Assembly (NCBI RefSeq): GCF_907164915.1
Contig: NC_061862.1
Location: forward strand, 140,731,913-140,795,912
Source of the DNA: Impatiens glandulifera
Taxonomy: Eukaryota; Streptophyta; Magnoliopsida; Ericales; Balsaminaceae
Direction: 5' to 3'
Length of the DNA: 64,000 nucleotides
Made by a program: the position numbers and the translations under genes
Notes under the pieces: generated by a model
The model's input: only the letters and a program-made list of their open reading frames with translations
Database searches by the model: none
What the model was told of the DNA's origin: nothing
Shown here: piece by piece, positions 45,735 to 59,640 of the stretch
Numbering within the stretch: the first letter of the stretch is position 1
How the letters are laid out: the number at the start of each line of letters is the position of its first letter

Positions 45735-47110
45735 TGAGGGTAAAAGAGATTAGTAATGTACCAAAGGGAAAGTTTAAGGTCACGTATGAGATGTCTGATT
45801 ATGGTGGATAAATGTGAAATGAGATGAGATGATCAGTCGAAGTGAGAATAAGTATGTCGGGTTATTTATTGTAAAATATGTGTGGTGATGGATTGTTTGA
45901 CCAAAATGAAAGTAGAGTCTTGAGATGAGAAGTCGATTGAGGTTAATGGGATAAAAATGTAGAATAAGATAGTTGGTTAATCGAAATAAGTAAGATCACA
46001 GTATGAGAGGTCGATTAGGGGATTGATGGGTAAAATTAAGGATAAAAGAGATTGGTAACGTTGGAGATGGTTGATTTGACCGAAATGAAATTGTGTAAGG
46101 TCACACAATATGAGATGTTGATTAGAGTGTGGATAAATGTGGAATGAGATAATAAAAAAAAATCAGGTTGTATATTGTAAATATGAGAGGAAATAGGTCA
46201 CGAGATAAGAGGTCAGTTTGGGATTGGTGACCAAAGTGAATAGTAAAAGAGATTGGTAAAGTTGGAGATGGTTGATTTGACCAAAGTGAAAGTGTAAGGT
46301 CACATATGAGAGGTCAATTATTGAGGTGGATAAATGTGGAATGAGATTTTGATGGTTAGCCGAATTGAGGATAAAGAAAGTCGGGTTGTATGATGTAAAA
46401 TATATTAGAAGATAAGTTGTTTGACGAATTGAAAGTAAGATCTCGAGATGAGAGGTCGATTGTGAATTGATGGATAAATGTAGAATAAGATGGTTAATTA
46501 GTCAAAGTAAAAGTAAGGTACGAGAGGAGAGGTCAATTGGAGTGGATAAATGTGGAATAAGATGTATGGTTATCCGAAGTGAGGATAAAAATAACGGATT
46601 GTATATTATAAATATGTGAGAAGATAGGTTGTTTGATGAAGTGAAAGTAAGGTCTTCGAGAGAATCATGTCGATTGTGATTGGTGGAAAATGTGGAATGA
46701 GATGGATTTTTATTAGTCGAAGTGAAAGTAAGTTAAAGAGATAGAGGTTGATTGAGAAAGAAATTGATATTGGTGGTTAAAATATGCGAGAAAATCGGTT
46801 ATTTGACCGAAGTGAAAGTTAAGGTCACGAGATGAGAAATTTAATTTGAATTGGTAGAAAAATGTGAAATGAGATGGTTGGTCAATCAAAGTGTTTCAAG
46901 GTCACGAGGTGAGAGGTCAATTAAACATTGATGAGCTAAAGTGAGGGTAAAATAGATATTGGTAATGTTTGAGATTTTTTATTTGACCAAAGTGAAAGTG
47001 TAAGGTCACGAGATGAGAGGTCCATTGAGAAAAATATGTGATGAGATATTGAGAAGATGAGTTTTTTTATCGAAATGAATAAAATATGAAATGAGAATAT
47101 TTTATTTTTT
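45735..47110. repeat. GAGGTC minisatellite (copy B)
   Basis: Same array as 13728-14012 plus 18018-18720 in copy A, uninterrupted and longer on its left side. Modules GAGATGAGAGGTCGATT, GGTGGATAAATGTGGAATGAGA and GAAGTGAAAGTAAGGTC recur. The empty hAT target GGTTGTAT is at 46384-46391. Confidence 0.65.
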
Positions 47111-47240
47111 ATTTTAATATATTATTCATGATTTATTAAGAATTTTAAACATTGAATACATATTTTAAAATTATTATAATTTTTTTTATTAATTTTTTTT
47201 GTATATATGGTAAGGAATCTTCTTAGGATGATGTAATAAT

Positions 47241-49000
47241 TAGGGGTGTGCAAATGGGTAAATCCAACCCATATTCAACCCAAATTAAATTTGGTCAACC
47301 AATTATTCAACCCATATTATATGGGTTGGGTGTATGAATTGGGTTGGGTGTATGAATTGGGTTGGGTGTATGAATTGGGTTGGGTATGAGTTGGGTAACC
47401 CAAACTAAATTTTAGTTTGTAACATATTTATTATGTTTTTTACTCGTTTAATATTTGACACGTTTTTGTCCCGGTTAACACGTTTTTGTCCCAGTTAACA
47501 CGTTTTGACATGTTTAACATGTTTTCTACATGTTTAACACATTTTTGGCACGTATAACATGTTTTGAAACGTTTAACACATTTTTGGCATGTTTATCATG
47601 TTTTTAACATGTTTAATACATTTTTTACACGTTTAACATATTTTTCACGTTTTTGGCACGTTTAACATGTTTTAGACACGTTTTGGCACATTTTTTATAT
47701 TTTGACACATATAACACGTTTTTGATATGTTTAACATTTTTTTCACGTTTTCGACGTATTTCATACATTTTTCACATGTTTTTTACATTTTTAGCACGTT
47801 TAACACATTTTTCACACATTAAACACGTTTTTACGTTTTGGGCATACTTAATATGTTTTTGACATGTTTAACACGTTTCACACATTTTTCATATTTTTGG
47901 CACGTTTAACACGTTATTAATTAGTTTAACACGTTTTTACATATTTTTGACATGTTTAATACATTTTTGACATGCTTAACATGTTTAACACATTTAACAC
48001 GTTTTTGGCACGTTTAACACGTTTTGGCATGTTTAACATGTTTTTGGCAGTTTTAACACATTTTTCAAAACATGTTAAAAACATGGTAAACATGCCAAAA
48101 ATGTGTTAAACATGCCAAAATGTGTCAAATATGCCAAAATATGTCAAACGTGCCAAAATGTGTTAAACATGCAAAAAACGTATTAAATGTGCTAAAAACG
48201 TGTTAAAACTTGTCAAAACGTGTTAAACGTGCCAAAAACGTATTAAATATGTCAAAAATGTGTTAAATATGTCAAAAATATGATGAATGTGCAAAAACGT
48301 GAAAACATGTTAAACGTGTGAAAAACATGTAAAACGTGTTAAACATGTCAAAAATGTGTTAAACATGTCAAAAATATGTTAAACATGCCAAAAATGTGAA
48401 AAACATGTGAAGTGTGAAAAACGTGTTAAACGTGTAAAAAATATGTTAAAAATATTAAAATATCAAAAACGTGAATGATGTGTTAAACGTGTGAAAAATG
48501 TGTTATGAGTGTGAAAAACATGTTAAACATGTCAAAAACGAAATATGCCCAAAACGTGAAAAACATGTTAAACGTCTAAAAATGTGTCAAAATGTGTTAA
48601 ATGTGAAAAATGTGTTACACTTGAAAAAAAAACGTGTTAAACGTGTTAAAAGCATTAAACATGTCAAAAATGTGTTAAACGTGCAAAAAAACGTGAAGAT
48701 GTGTGAAAACGTGTTATAAATGTGAAAACGTGTTAAAATGTCAAAAACGTGTTAAACGTGCTAAAAACGTGAAAACATGTTAAACATGTCAAAAAACATG
48801 ATCGACTATAATGGAGATCAACGTAGTAAAAGTCAATGGAATATATTGAAGTTGGAATATGGTTAATTTATATTAGATATTAAATTAAATTTATATAATT
48901 TGGGTAATTTGGATAACCCTAACTCAACTCATACTCAACCTAACCCAAATTAATTTACATAAATTAATATTTTGGGTTTGAGTTAGGGTTTAGGTCCCTA
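47241..49000. mobile_element. foldback element with giant minisatellite palindrome, copy B
   Basis: It starts TAGGGGTGTGCAAATGGG and ends AGGGTTTAGGTCCCTA, flanked by GTAATAAT (47233-47240, 49001-49008). The two ends invert as TAGGGGTGTG and TAGGGACCTA. The palindrome arms lie at about 47450-48064 and 48067-48800. Compared with A, the left arm lacks about five TTTCGACATGTTTAACATG units, and the subterminal GAATTGGGTTGGGTGTAT unit is expanded. Small ORFs rich in Lys/Val are repeat products. Confidence 0.82.
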
Positions 49001-49008
49001 GTAATAAT

Positions 49009-50060
49009 AAAGTTAAATAGATGAATTATTAAATGTATTATTTTTCTACTTAAAATAAAGTCTTCACCCACTCCAACCAGAGCAAGATCCTCTTCTCCGA
49101 ATATTTGTTTGTTCCCCTATTCCCTCTCACAGGGCGAGAGGCAAAACTGTTCATTATAAAAAAAAATAAAAAAAAATTAATATTTGTCCCTCCATGTGAG
49201 AGTGAACCGGCCCTAGAGGAACTCAAATCCTCCAACAAGGTCCATTAAAAACTCTTCAAATCTCTCCAACTTGGTACTTTAATACCACATCAAAATGTTA
49301 AAAGAACAAATCTAATCAAAAAAAAATGTATTATTCAAATTCTCTATCAAAAAATTACATCTCCAATTGGAGTTTCACATCAAACAAAACATTAATTAAC
49401 AGTTTTTAAACTAACCATTACAATTAATTAAACTGATATTTATATTTCACCAAAAATAAAAACTTTCCACAACCATCTCTAATCACCACATTCATCAACC
49501 CCATACTTCTTCTGCACCCAAAGAAGGGTTTTTCTTTCTGTTATCAGTTATGATGCACCGCACAAGTTAGCCACATTAACGGGATTCAGACGGACGTGGC
49601 TCTGAGTTCACAACCCGCATATTGGATTCGATTCATATTGAAAACATTTGGTTGAAATTAATTCCACGGCGGTTGGATGTTGTGCTAACATCTTCCATGG
49701 AATAAACATTGTCTGCAAACAAAAAAACTGGTTGCTAGAACTAATCAAAATTCAAAGTTAATCGTAAGAAGGTAATTTATTTAATATAATCGGTAACATG
49801 AAAGAAAGAAGAACTCACAATCGGAACGAGATGGAAGAAATGGTTGATGACAAACTTTACATATACACACTAGACGGTGAATTTGATGAAGAAAAATATT
49901 TATAATGCATTCACATAAATCAAATCGGGAGAGCACCAAGTACTCATAAAGTATACGGTGGGTAAAATAAATTATATAAGGAGGCGGCGTGTGTATAATT
50001 AGGGTTACGGATGTTAAATTCAATACTAATATTGGGCCTCGACCAGCCCAACAATTATTA
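49009..50060. other. counterpart of 20661-22020, no gene identified
   Basis: It matches copy A, less about 270 bases at 49579/49580. Candidate exon-like pieces remain unassigned. Confidence 0.35.
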
Positions 50061-50234
50061 GGTTTTCATTTCGGAAATGAGTGAATTATATATTGATTAG
50101 TATAATTTATAATTTATATACTTAATTATTTATTAATTATAGTGACACTCAATCTTATTATTTGAATTTTAATGTGAAGGCAGAATGTATAAGATCAATT
50201 TGTTAACTCATGAGTCACTAGAGTCATATAATAA

Positions 50235-50277
<43 letters not shown>

Positions 50278-51147
50278 TATATAGATATATAATTAATAAA
50301 ATTATGTTATAATTGTTAAAATCTTTTTCTTTTGACCAACTTTACAAGATTATAAAAATTTAGATAAAATTAATTATTATATTAAGAAGTGAAAAGTATT
50401 TGTTATATAAATGAGAGAGTAATAAAATTTTATTAAATTAGTAAAATATTAAAAAAATTTACTTATTTGAAAAGATTTTTTTTTATATAAACAAATATAA
50501 ATTTTAGAAAATCATCTTATATATTTTTTACTCTCAAATAAAATTTGTTAATTAATATAACATTAAATATACAATGATTAATCTTATTATTGTTATAAAT
50601 TTCATTTAATATTTTAAAAAAATACATTTATTAAAAATAATCTTTTTATAATTTATTTTAAATTAATAAAGTTAGTACTTATTTATTATATATTTATATT
50701 TTTTAAAGGGTTGGAGAAACTGATATAAATTTGGTTTATTAAGTGTTTTGTCTTGCAGTAGGAAAGAATCTCAATAATAAAAAAACATTCAATTTAAAAT
50801 TACCATTAAAGAAGCTAAATACAATACTAAAAATAATTATGAAATCCAAACCATATACATGAGAGTTTCCAAAAAAAATATGTAACGATAATGATAGGCA
50901 AGATACCACTCCAATTCTATAATAAAACTTGTTATGATATGGAAAAAGAATAGCACAAAAACACGTAACGATAATAATATAAGTCTAATATGTACAACAT
51001 AATTTACCCTATATGTTTAGTCACAACTTATATTTTGGGAGCCAAGAATTAACAAAAACAAGACAACCTAAAACATTTTTATCCATGAAATTTATCCGAC
51101 GTAAATAAGTTGCCACGACAAGTGACTAAATTAAAATATATATATTA

Positions 51148-51181
<34 letters not shown>

Positions 51182-52400
51182 CCAAAAGAATATGACACAA
51201 TTATAAATGTATGAGAAAGAAAATAGAATCTGCATGCTTTGGTAGTGCACCAGCTTGTTTGTGGGATTTGTCAAGTTAATTTTATATATGTAATTCCCAA
51301 TTAATTAAATGAGAATTAATTCTTTATCAATAAAATTATTATTTTCTCATTTTTATTATATTTATATTTTTAAGTTAATTTTGCATAATAATATTAATTA
51401 TTGAAATATACTCAATTACTCATATATACATCCTTGAAATGATTATACTTATAAATATATAACTTAAATTTGTACTAAACTTAGAAATGTGTCTTCTCTC
51501 AACCAAATTTGAACAATTTTTAGCTGAATCAGATGACTTCTCAATAAATCTCGTGGTTTTGCAGATTTTCTTAATATTCTCTCGTTTTCAATTGATTGAG
51601 TTTATGAAGGGAATCTTTTGAGTCAACGAACCTACAACTCATACATCACTCAGATTACAGAACATGGCACCCGACCTTTCCCTATCAACTAGGCAATCCA
51701 AACAAACAATAGGCTCGAAAATCATAAACCCGGGAAAGAGGAAACATTTGTATATGTGACAATTGAACAAAACTCTAGTTACCAAAAACAAAAGGAAATC
51801 AATCACAAAACATTTGTACTGGGTTCAAAATACAATTGTTGTCTAAAGGCAACACCTGTGGATTCCTACTATAGTAAGTTTTTTTCCACACGTGAGCAAT
51901 ATTAATTTCGGTTTCACCTAAAGACAAAAGTAGGTGAATAATTCAATTATACATTGTTACATCTACAATCAATCCTCAGCTCCAAATGGTGGTGGGGTTA
52001 GTTAGGTCTATAGAGAGGCTCATCTATTAAAGTTTGAGAATCGCTCTCAAACATGTAACTTACCTAAATACCAGGAGCCGAAACTAGTAGTGAAGTGTGA
52101 TAATTTGAAGACTATCACGTCTAATTAAGTTAGACTTCAACATCTAACTTCACACCACGTCTATTTAGCCTTCTTAGACCACGTCTTATATAGCATAGTC
52201 TTATGCACCTGCACAAAACAAATAGACGACTTTAGCTTTATTCTAAGTGAATATCTAGCATTATTCACAATTAAACATCATTAAAATTCCGTAATGTTCA
52301 TAACTAAACATCATCAAAATTTCGTTTTAAACATTATCAAACTTCTGTTGTTTAATGTTTCACTTCTAAGTTAATTACTTCTCACTTAATTAACTCTTTT
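50061..52400. other. AT-rich counterpart of 22020-24370
   Basis: It has (AT)n runs near 50240-50275 and 51139-51178 that differ in length from copy A. No gene recognised. The last 400 bases (CACGTCTATTTAGCC, CTTAGACCACGTC) carry TTAGACG-type words like those around the retroelement ORFs. Confidence 0.35.
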
Positions 52401-52430
52401 TTGATTTTGATTTTACTTTTTCCTAACATT

Positions 52431-52715
52431 ATGGATCTCCGCGGCCTTATCCGGGACTCTATTGTTCTCCTACAACAGAGTATTTCCATTCTCTTTAGAG
52501 AAATAGAATCTCTCAAGGAGTGGGTGTCAGCTACCTCGACAGCATCATCCCAGAACAAACTTCTTGACCAGGTCACGAAGGGTAATCTAGAGACTACAAT
52601 AATCAAGGAATCATTGAGAGGGCTCAAATGTGTATTAAGAAACTCCCTCAACACTAACAACAAGGAGCTCTTTGAAAGATCGATACAATCGAAATGTAAA
52701 TTGTTGAAGTCATAG
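52431..52715 (+). pseudogene. retroelement-associated ORF, C-terminal part (copy B)
   Basis: Same 94-codon frame as 24396-24680 with a few substitutions, followed by the same frameshifted Gly/Ser/Lys-rich tail and the same polypurine tract and LTR. Present in both copies, so the truncation predates the duplication. Confidence 0.4.
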
Positions 52716-52971
52716 ACTTCCTTAAACGATCAGGGGATGCTGATGTTAAAAATGGGGAAAGTAGTAAAGGAAAGCAGTGAGGGAGAAACTAGGAAGGGGA
52801 AGGTAGCAAGGCAAAGAAGTCAGATGGAGCGGGCTCAAGCAAACTACAAGGCGAGAAGATAGACAGTGAATCTTTGACTTATTTATATTTATCATTGTCT
52901 ATATTTATATATTTATCTATAGTTTTTTGTGTATCATCACTTAGTTTTAACATCATCAAAAAGGGAGAAAT

Positions 52972-54342
52972 TGTTAAATTAAGTTAAAGGGGGAAATCGT
53001 TGAATTATGAAAAACGTTTTAATTGATTAAATTGAACACGCATGGTTTTGATTAATAAATATAACTAAATTCAGCAATGTGTTAATACATAGGTAAAATT
53101 AAAGACATCTGCTCTAGGCAAATGATCGTAAAAAGCTCGCCATCAGCCGAGTTGCTCAAACAGCAGAGTTGCCATCAACTGAAGACTCGCTAACAGTAGA
53201 GTATTCATCAGTTAAACACTCGCTAATAATAGAGTTTTCATCAGTAGACTCACTATCAGTTGAGCTGCTCCATCAATAGAGTTCGCCAACAATAGAGTTG
53301 TCATCAGCTGAACATTTGCTATTAGTAGATTTGCTATCAGTAGAGTCACTCAAACAGTATAGTTCGCTAGCATCAGAGTTCGCTGATAGCAGAGTTGCTC
53401 AAACAACAGAGTTCGTTGTCAATAGAGTGCTCAAACAGCAGAGCTCGTCATCAGTAGAGTTTGCTAGTAGTTGAGATGATCAACAGCTGAGTTTGTTATC
53501 GGCAGAGTAGCTCATCAGCAAAGTTGATCATCAGTAGAGCTCGCTATCAGCTGAGTTCCACATCAGCTGAATACTTATCAGGTAAGTCAAGTAGCTGAGC
53601 ACTCATAAATTTCAATACGACAAAATATACAACCAGCTCTCTACTTTAACATGCAAAACGATAAACGAATATTCTATTCTCATGCGCATTAAATCTTGTA
53701 CACTAGGCATACGACAAACGTACTGTTGCCACATATTGAAAAAATGGATTCGACCGTTTCCATGACTCAAGTATAAAAAGACATCACAGAACAAATGTGG
53801 AGTGGTTCGGTTCTTTGCATGTCACTACATTACGCATACACGAGACGATATACGTTGAGAGACGTTAACATACACGAAAGTCACACAAGATAGTTTACTC
53901 GATAATATTTTGTATCATTTGATAATCATCTTACTTGTGTAAGTTGAACAGATAGTCGTTTATTCAACAAGATAGTATGAGAGCTAGAAGTTCAGACAGG
54001 CAAGTATTAAGACCTGTGATCTGAATGGGTTTATGTAGCGTCTATACAAATCAAAGTCTTCTAGTAAAATCCTTCTGGAAATAGAAGAAGGAGTGACGTA
54101 GGAGTTTTTATCTCCAAACATCCATAAAATCTTGTGTTGTCTTTTCATTACTTCATTCATTCTTATATTTACTGGTTCAAATCCTGCAAGCATTTTCCGC
54201 ACTTGAAAATCGTTCAAGAGTTTGATACGATTTGTCCAAGAATAAAAACATATTTTCAATCCTTAACAGAATTAAAATCGCATTTAAGTGGAAATGGAAC
54301 AATAATATTCAACCCCCTTCTATTTAGTCTTTGATCCTAACA
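52972..54342 (+). mobile_element. LTR with U3 minisatellite (copy B)
   Basis: TGTTAAATTAAG to GATCCTAACA, colinear with 24937-26304. The array is at 53115-53600 and the TATA box GTATAAAAAG near 53771. The two LTRs are duplication partners, not the two LTRs of one element. Confidence 0.6.
53115..53600. repeat. CAGTAGAGTT minisatellite in LTR U3 (copy B)
   Basis: Same array as 25080-25545; unit number is nearly unchanged, differences are mainly substitutions. Confidence 0.65.
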
Positions 54343-56073
54343 ATTCATACCACGTATATTTGATATGCTTTTATTTTTGAAATAATGTAACATAATTTTA
54401 GTTAATTATATATTATTAAAAATAGAGTATGATGTTCAAATTTAAAAAACTAAACTATGTGAATATGATAATATATAAAATAGTTATCATTTGAGAATTA
54501 TTTGTGTAAATCAACAATTTTTTTTTTAATTAAGTACACTAGCAATGACTCTACATAATCATGGTCATCCACTTTCATTAAAACACTTCCAATTAAAATC
54601 GAACTAATTATCTTTCTTAAGTCGATTCTTACCACTAAACTATCTTAATGGGGGTATAAATCAATAAATAAACGTTTAATTTATTATAATTACAATATAC
54701 ATTTATTAATGAAATTTAAATTATTTTGTAGGTGAAGGTACCTTAACCATGAAATTATGTTCTTTTTCTATTTGATTTTTTATTATATTTTTAACATAAT
54801 TTATTCACGTCTATTTTTAACTGAGATTATCAAGAAATTCATCGAATAAAAATAGCATAAGTGTGAGTCTATTTTTAACCGAGATTATCAAGAAATTCCT
54901 CAAATAAGAATAGAATAAGTGTTGAGTCTTGTCATTGAAATTATAATTCCAATTCTACAAATTAGCATAGAATTACATTTTTTATCTATTATCGAAAACT
55001 ATAAAATTATAATTTAATTCCAATCTGATATTCGAAAAAAATAATAATAATAATTTGAATAGATATTATCTATATTATTAATATATTAATTTGAATAGCT
55101 TATTCGTGTAGAAGTCGGTGTAGTTAAAGAAAAAAAAATAGTGTTTTGATATTTTAATTTACTAAATTAAAAAAAAATTAATTAGTTAACTTTCTAAATT
55201 TAAAAATACGTTCAATATATTAATTTCTTATATTAATAAACAACTTCCTAAATTCAATATATATATAAACACAAAATGAGAACTATTTTTTTAATTAAGG
55301 AGAACTAAGAAATGATACTTCATAGTCATGTAATTCAATTATAATCGTACTCGTGATATTTTTGTCTTTTAAGTTGATTCTTATCACTACATTAGTGGGA
55401 TAGTGGGATGTGTGTAAATCAACCTTATATCTGTATAGTTTATTATAATTATAATACACATTTCTTATAGACATTTTTTACTGAAATTTAAATTATCTTG
55501 TAATTCAAGGTACATTACACCATGATATTATGTTCTTTTTCTATTTGATTTTTTATTATATTTTTAACATAGTTTATTCAAAGACTATTTTTAAACCAAG
55601 ATTATCAAGAAATTTCATGAAATAAGAATGGCATATAAATGTAAGTCTTTTGGGATGTAGTTTAAATCCCTATGTATTTATTGGCCAAAGTCAAATATTA
55701 CATATTTTTATGTATGATTGGGTGGGTGGAATTAGAGTGCAAATTATAATTTCAATTCACAACATTGTTATTGAATTATATTATTATATGTGAAAAAACA
55801 TAAAATTGTAATTTAATTTCAAATTTGATATTCGAAAAAAAATATATAATAAAAATAATTTGAATATATATTATTTATATTTTTAAAATATTGATTGAAT
55901 AATTTATTTGTCTAGAGGTTGATTCTACTTAAGAAAAATAAATAGTGTTTCAACATTTTAACTTACTAAATTAAAAAAAAAAAATTGTTTCGGCAAGTTA
56001 ACTTCCTAAAATTAAAATTACAAAATATCGGTTCGACGGGTTAATTTCCTATATTAAAACACTTCCTAAATTC

Positions 56074-56118
<45 letters not shown>

Positions 56119-56497
56119 GTTCAAAATGTTAACTTACTAAATTTTAAAAAATAAAATAGATTCTATATTTTAACTTTCTCAATTTAAAAAAAAAAATACA
56201 TTGATTCAACACATTTTAACTATATTGTAAATGATAAAATAATAATATATTTTTGTTTAAAAAATATTGAAAAAATAAATATTTGAAATTACAATTCCGA
56301 GATAAAAAGATTAGAATTGAGAATATAAAAACACATTTGTTTAAATTCCTTTGGAATTCTAGTTCCAATTTCAATTCTTAATTTTAAATTGTTTATCGAA
56401 CTTAAAAATTAAAATTAGACTCTCCAATTCCAATTGTATAGTTATTAAATATAGGCTTCAAGTATTTTAGTTATATATATATATATAAACAATCTAG
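54343..56497. repeat. AT-rich tandem duplication, copy B, shortened
   Basis: Matches 26305-28716 but lacks about 300 bases of the junction between the two 1.05-kb halves (near 55270-55285). It has an (AT)n run at about 56084-56115. No gene recognised. Confidence 0.5.
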
Positions 56498-56603
56498 AAT
56501 TCGTGGTTTTACTTTCGTCATAAATTTGTTGCTCCTATCAGCTTTTATTTATAGAGAGAGAGGATAGGGCAACAAATTTATAACGAAAGTAAAACCACGA
56601 ATC
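56498..56603. repeat. inverted repeat, about 40-bp arms (copy B)
   Basis: Left arm ATTCGTGGTTTTACTTTCGT and right arm its reverse complement, with better pairing than in copy A (GTGG instead of GTGA). Loop of about 20-25 bases. Confidence 0.6.
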
Positions 56604-57014
56604 CTACGTAGTCGGTCACATGTGTAGAAGAGAGAAAATTTTAAAAAATAATAATAATTTATGTCTAAAAATATGTCTAAATTCAATTCTAGGGTTCATT
56701 GTCTTGAACTCATTTCTCTCTTTCAACTCTCTTCGGCAAAAATCTTCTAAAACCCAAAACACTAGATTTATTCATTTAATATACAAAATAGAAATATTTC
56801 GACGAAATTGTATGTTTTTCATATCATTTTCAGCTTTAGTTATACAAAACATTTATTTTTATTTTTTATAATGAACCAAGTTCTTCACTTCTCGTTTATC
56901 GAACCTAAACTATTTTTATGTTCAAGAACCTAGTAAAGACAACGTTGCAAAAAGGCACATAAAACCCGAAAGGTATTATTATTTATGTTGTTATGTATTC
57001 AACATGAAGAAGTC

Positions 57015-57240
57015 TACATACATGACCATGTTAGGGATTTTTTTGTCTCAAACATGACCTTGTTACGAATATTTTTGTCCCGGACATGACCATGTTCGTG
57101 ACCAATATGTTCCGAACATGACCATATTCTGGATATTTTTGTCTCAAATATGGCCATGTTCGGGACCAATATGTTCCAAACATGACCATGTTGGGGATAT
57201 TTTTATCCCGAACATGATCATGTTTGAGATTTTTTCCAGA
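57015..57240. repeat. ACATGACCATGTTCGGGA minisatellite (copy B)
   Basis: Counterpart of 29235-29460 with the same number of units and a few substitutions. Confidence 0.65.
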
Positions 57241-57479
57241 AAAAATCAAGTTTTTTAATGAAATCCTATTTGTAAGTTTTTTTTTAATAATCAACACAAA
57301 CATAAAAAAGTAGCAACCAAACAATATAATTTTCAATTCATTTCATATATAATGTAGCAACCAAATAATGTAATTTCCAATTCATTCCATATATAATGTT
57401 ACAATATGTGTTCATCTATTTATATTTTCTCTAAATTATTGGTCAATGAAATGTAATTTTTCAGACAATTCATTATTAA

Positions 57480-59640
57480 CGTTGTTCAACTATGACATCA
57501 GGATTGTCGCAAAAAAAATTATCTTCAGCGCCTCAATTACTCCCTTGAACTTGAAAAAAATAAGTTTCAGTAGATTAGTATAAAGAATTCTCAAACAATT
57601 CATTCCTAATTATATAAGTTACATTTTCTTTGTTAATAGGATAATTCAATCTTGCTTCATCTCCTGTATATATCTCTAGTTGCCACATACAGTAGATTTC
57701 ACAATCTGTTTTATTATTCGGGTCTTGCCAAAGAAATTTGAAAACGTTGAACGTGAATTCAGTTATTGAAGCGTCAATACCTAAGTCTACACTTTTCATG
57801 AAGTCCACAAAAGAACGTTTATGTTTTACCAAGGCAAGAAAAAAATATAAACATAGATGTAAAATATATAAACACTTTTAGATAGAAAACTTTAGCTTAT
57901 TACCAAGGCCTGATATATGTGATATTTTTCCTCTAAATGTAAATCTTCTAGAATGGAAGGTCAATTATTTGGATTTATTTTTTTTTTTTGCCAAGTTGAT
58001 GCAAAAAAATGACAATGTTCTAAAATATTGGAGAGGATACTTACAATGTTAGTCATCTTTAAGTCTTCAGATGATATATGAAATAATTTCATTTCGTCTT
58101 TAATTGAAATGGGAAAACAATCTCCATAGGGATATGTACTCTACAAATTAACATCACATTAAAAAACAAAAATAAAATCAGATAAAAAAAACTTAAATAT
58201 GTTAATGTAGAGAAGAAAGTTCTCCAGATGCTGATGGGATGTCTCCTACTCTTGAAATTGAGAATTTGGGCACAGGCATCAATTATTCCAGAGTCCGAAT
58301 AAGTTTCACTTTTCATTGAAAACATATGGACTTTGGTCAGCGTGACTCGCTCGTTGCGGAATAAAACTTTACTACAAAGAAAAATGAAAGAAACTACATC
58401 CTAATAAGAGTTAAGAAAACATAATAATAACTATAAAGAGTTCTAAAAATGTTACATTAAGTCCAAATCTGCACAAATTGACTCCACAACGAATTTATTT
58501 TGGATGTCATTTTGAACCATTTGAACATTTTGGCATATTTCTTCGAAGTTGTTTCCATGTATGGAGAGCAAAGAGTCGGCACAGGTTTTTTTATTCATAT
58601 TAGGTTGTGTTCTGATTGAGGCTTCTTTTGCTACTATATTCTCTGCATGTTGAGGTTTTATGGCAACAGTCGCCACCACTTTGGGTGGTGTTTCAACTCG
58701 AACATCTACGGATTGAGGATTTATGCCAGTCACCATCACTTCGGGTAGTGTTTCAACTCAAACCATCTCCCGATTCTTAATCATAAACTTCCTCTTATGT
58801 TGTGTTCTAAATGGGAGTGGGCTTCTTTTGATACTCCAACCTTTGCGGGTTGAGGTTTCTATGGAAATAGTCTCCACCATTTTGGGTAGTGTTTCAACAC
58901 GAACCTTCGTCCGAAGTTTCTTAATCTTCCTCTTTAGTTGTGTTCTCTTTGAGGCATTTTTTCCTACCTCAAACACCACTTAGGGGGGTAATTCAACTTG
59001 AACTTCTGCAGATTGAGGATCTATGTCAACCACCACCACTTCGGGTGGTGTTTCAACTCGAACCACTACGGGTTGAGATTCTTCTATAGGGGTCGTCTTT
59101 GTGAAATATTTGTGCATGGTGTCCCTGAGAAATTCATTTGAGTTCATAGCCTCGTGCAAGACATGGATCGAGGAATCAAATAGGACAGATAATTCATTAT
59201 GTTGTTGTGTTGATGTTGCTACATCTGTCAACACTTGTGTGGTTTTGTCATATTTTGTGCAGTTCTAGCCATGTTCTTATTTTTAGAAAGAAAAATGTTG
59301 CCACAGGGGTTAAGAAAATAGTATGCAAATACACTTAATCATTTAACCATGTGTAGAACTTGTCGCATGATGGGCTCGAACTCAAGACCTCTCAAGGAGG
59401 TTAGAGATATACACTTCTTATTGCTGATAGGCTAAAAGAGGGGATATAGCCAGGTTTTTACAGATAAAACAATAGTGTTTAATGTATTTTTAACAATGAA
59501 GGAGGTTAATACCGACGCGGCCTAAATGCTCATCCTCTACAATCTGAGGTGGCGCCTCTGCAATCTGAGGCTCCTCTACCTCATCTACCACATGATCTGC
59601 CACCTCGTCTACCACTGTCCCAGGCTCATCTTGGTGGGTG
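57480..59640 (-). pseudogene. Ulp1-like (C48) cysteine peptidase gene, copy B
   Basis: The more complete copy. From 59640 downward: an acidic exon, a SINE-bearing intron, one long frame (about 59260-58450) with VRVETPPEVV-type repeats, a Lys/Arg-rich block and IQNKFVVESICADLDL, then SGIIDACAQILNF (58325-58240), a block with YGDCFPISIKDEMKLFH ending at a GTAAGT donor (about 58048), and the catalytic-type TDCEIYCMWQLE (57832-57575). In-frame TAA (58980-58982) and TGA (58758-58760) interrupt the long frame and also occur in copy A. In Ulp1/C48 enzymes this Cys, with His and Asp, cleaves SUMO-like tails; in plants the fold is common in Mutator-like transposons. I cannot see a linked MURA transposase or terminal repeats. 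Confidence 0.5.
59290..59440 (-). mobile_element. tRNA-derived SINE-like fragment (copy B)
   Basis: Counterpart of 31255-31420, with the B-box-like GAGTTCGAGCCC on the minus strand and the same 3' body. Confidence 0.5.

Noticed and set aside
58723..58983. 86-codon plus-strand ORF with ILQPLRVEVSMEIV (and 30690-30950 in copy A)
   Set aside because: It is the antisense shadow of the peptidase-gene linker exon on the minus strand.
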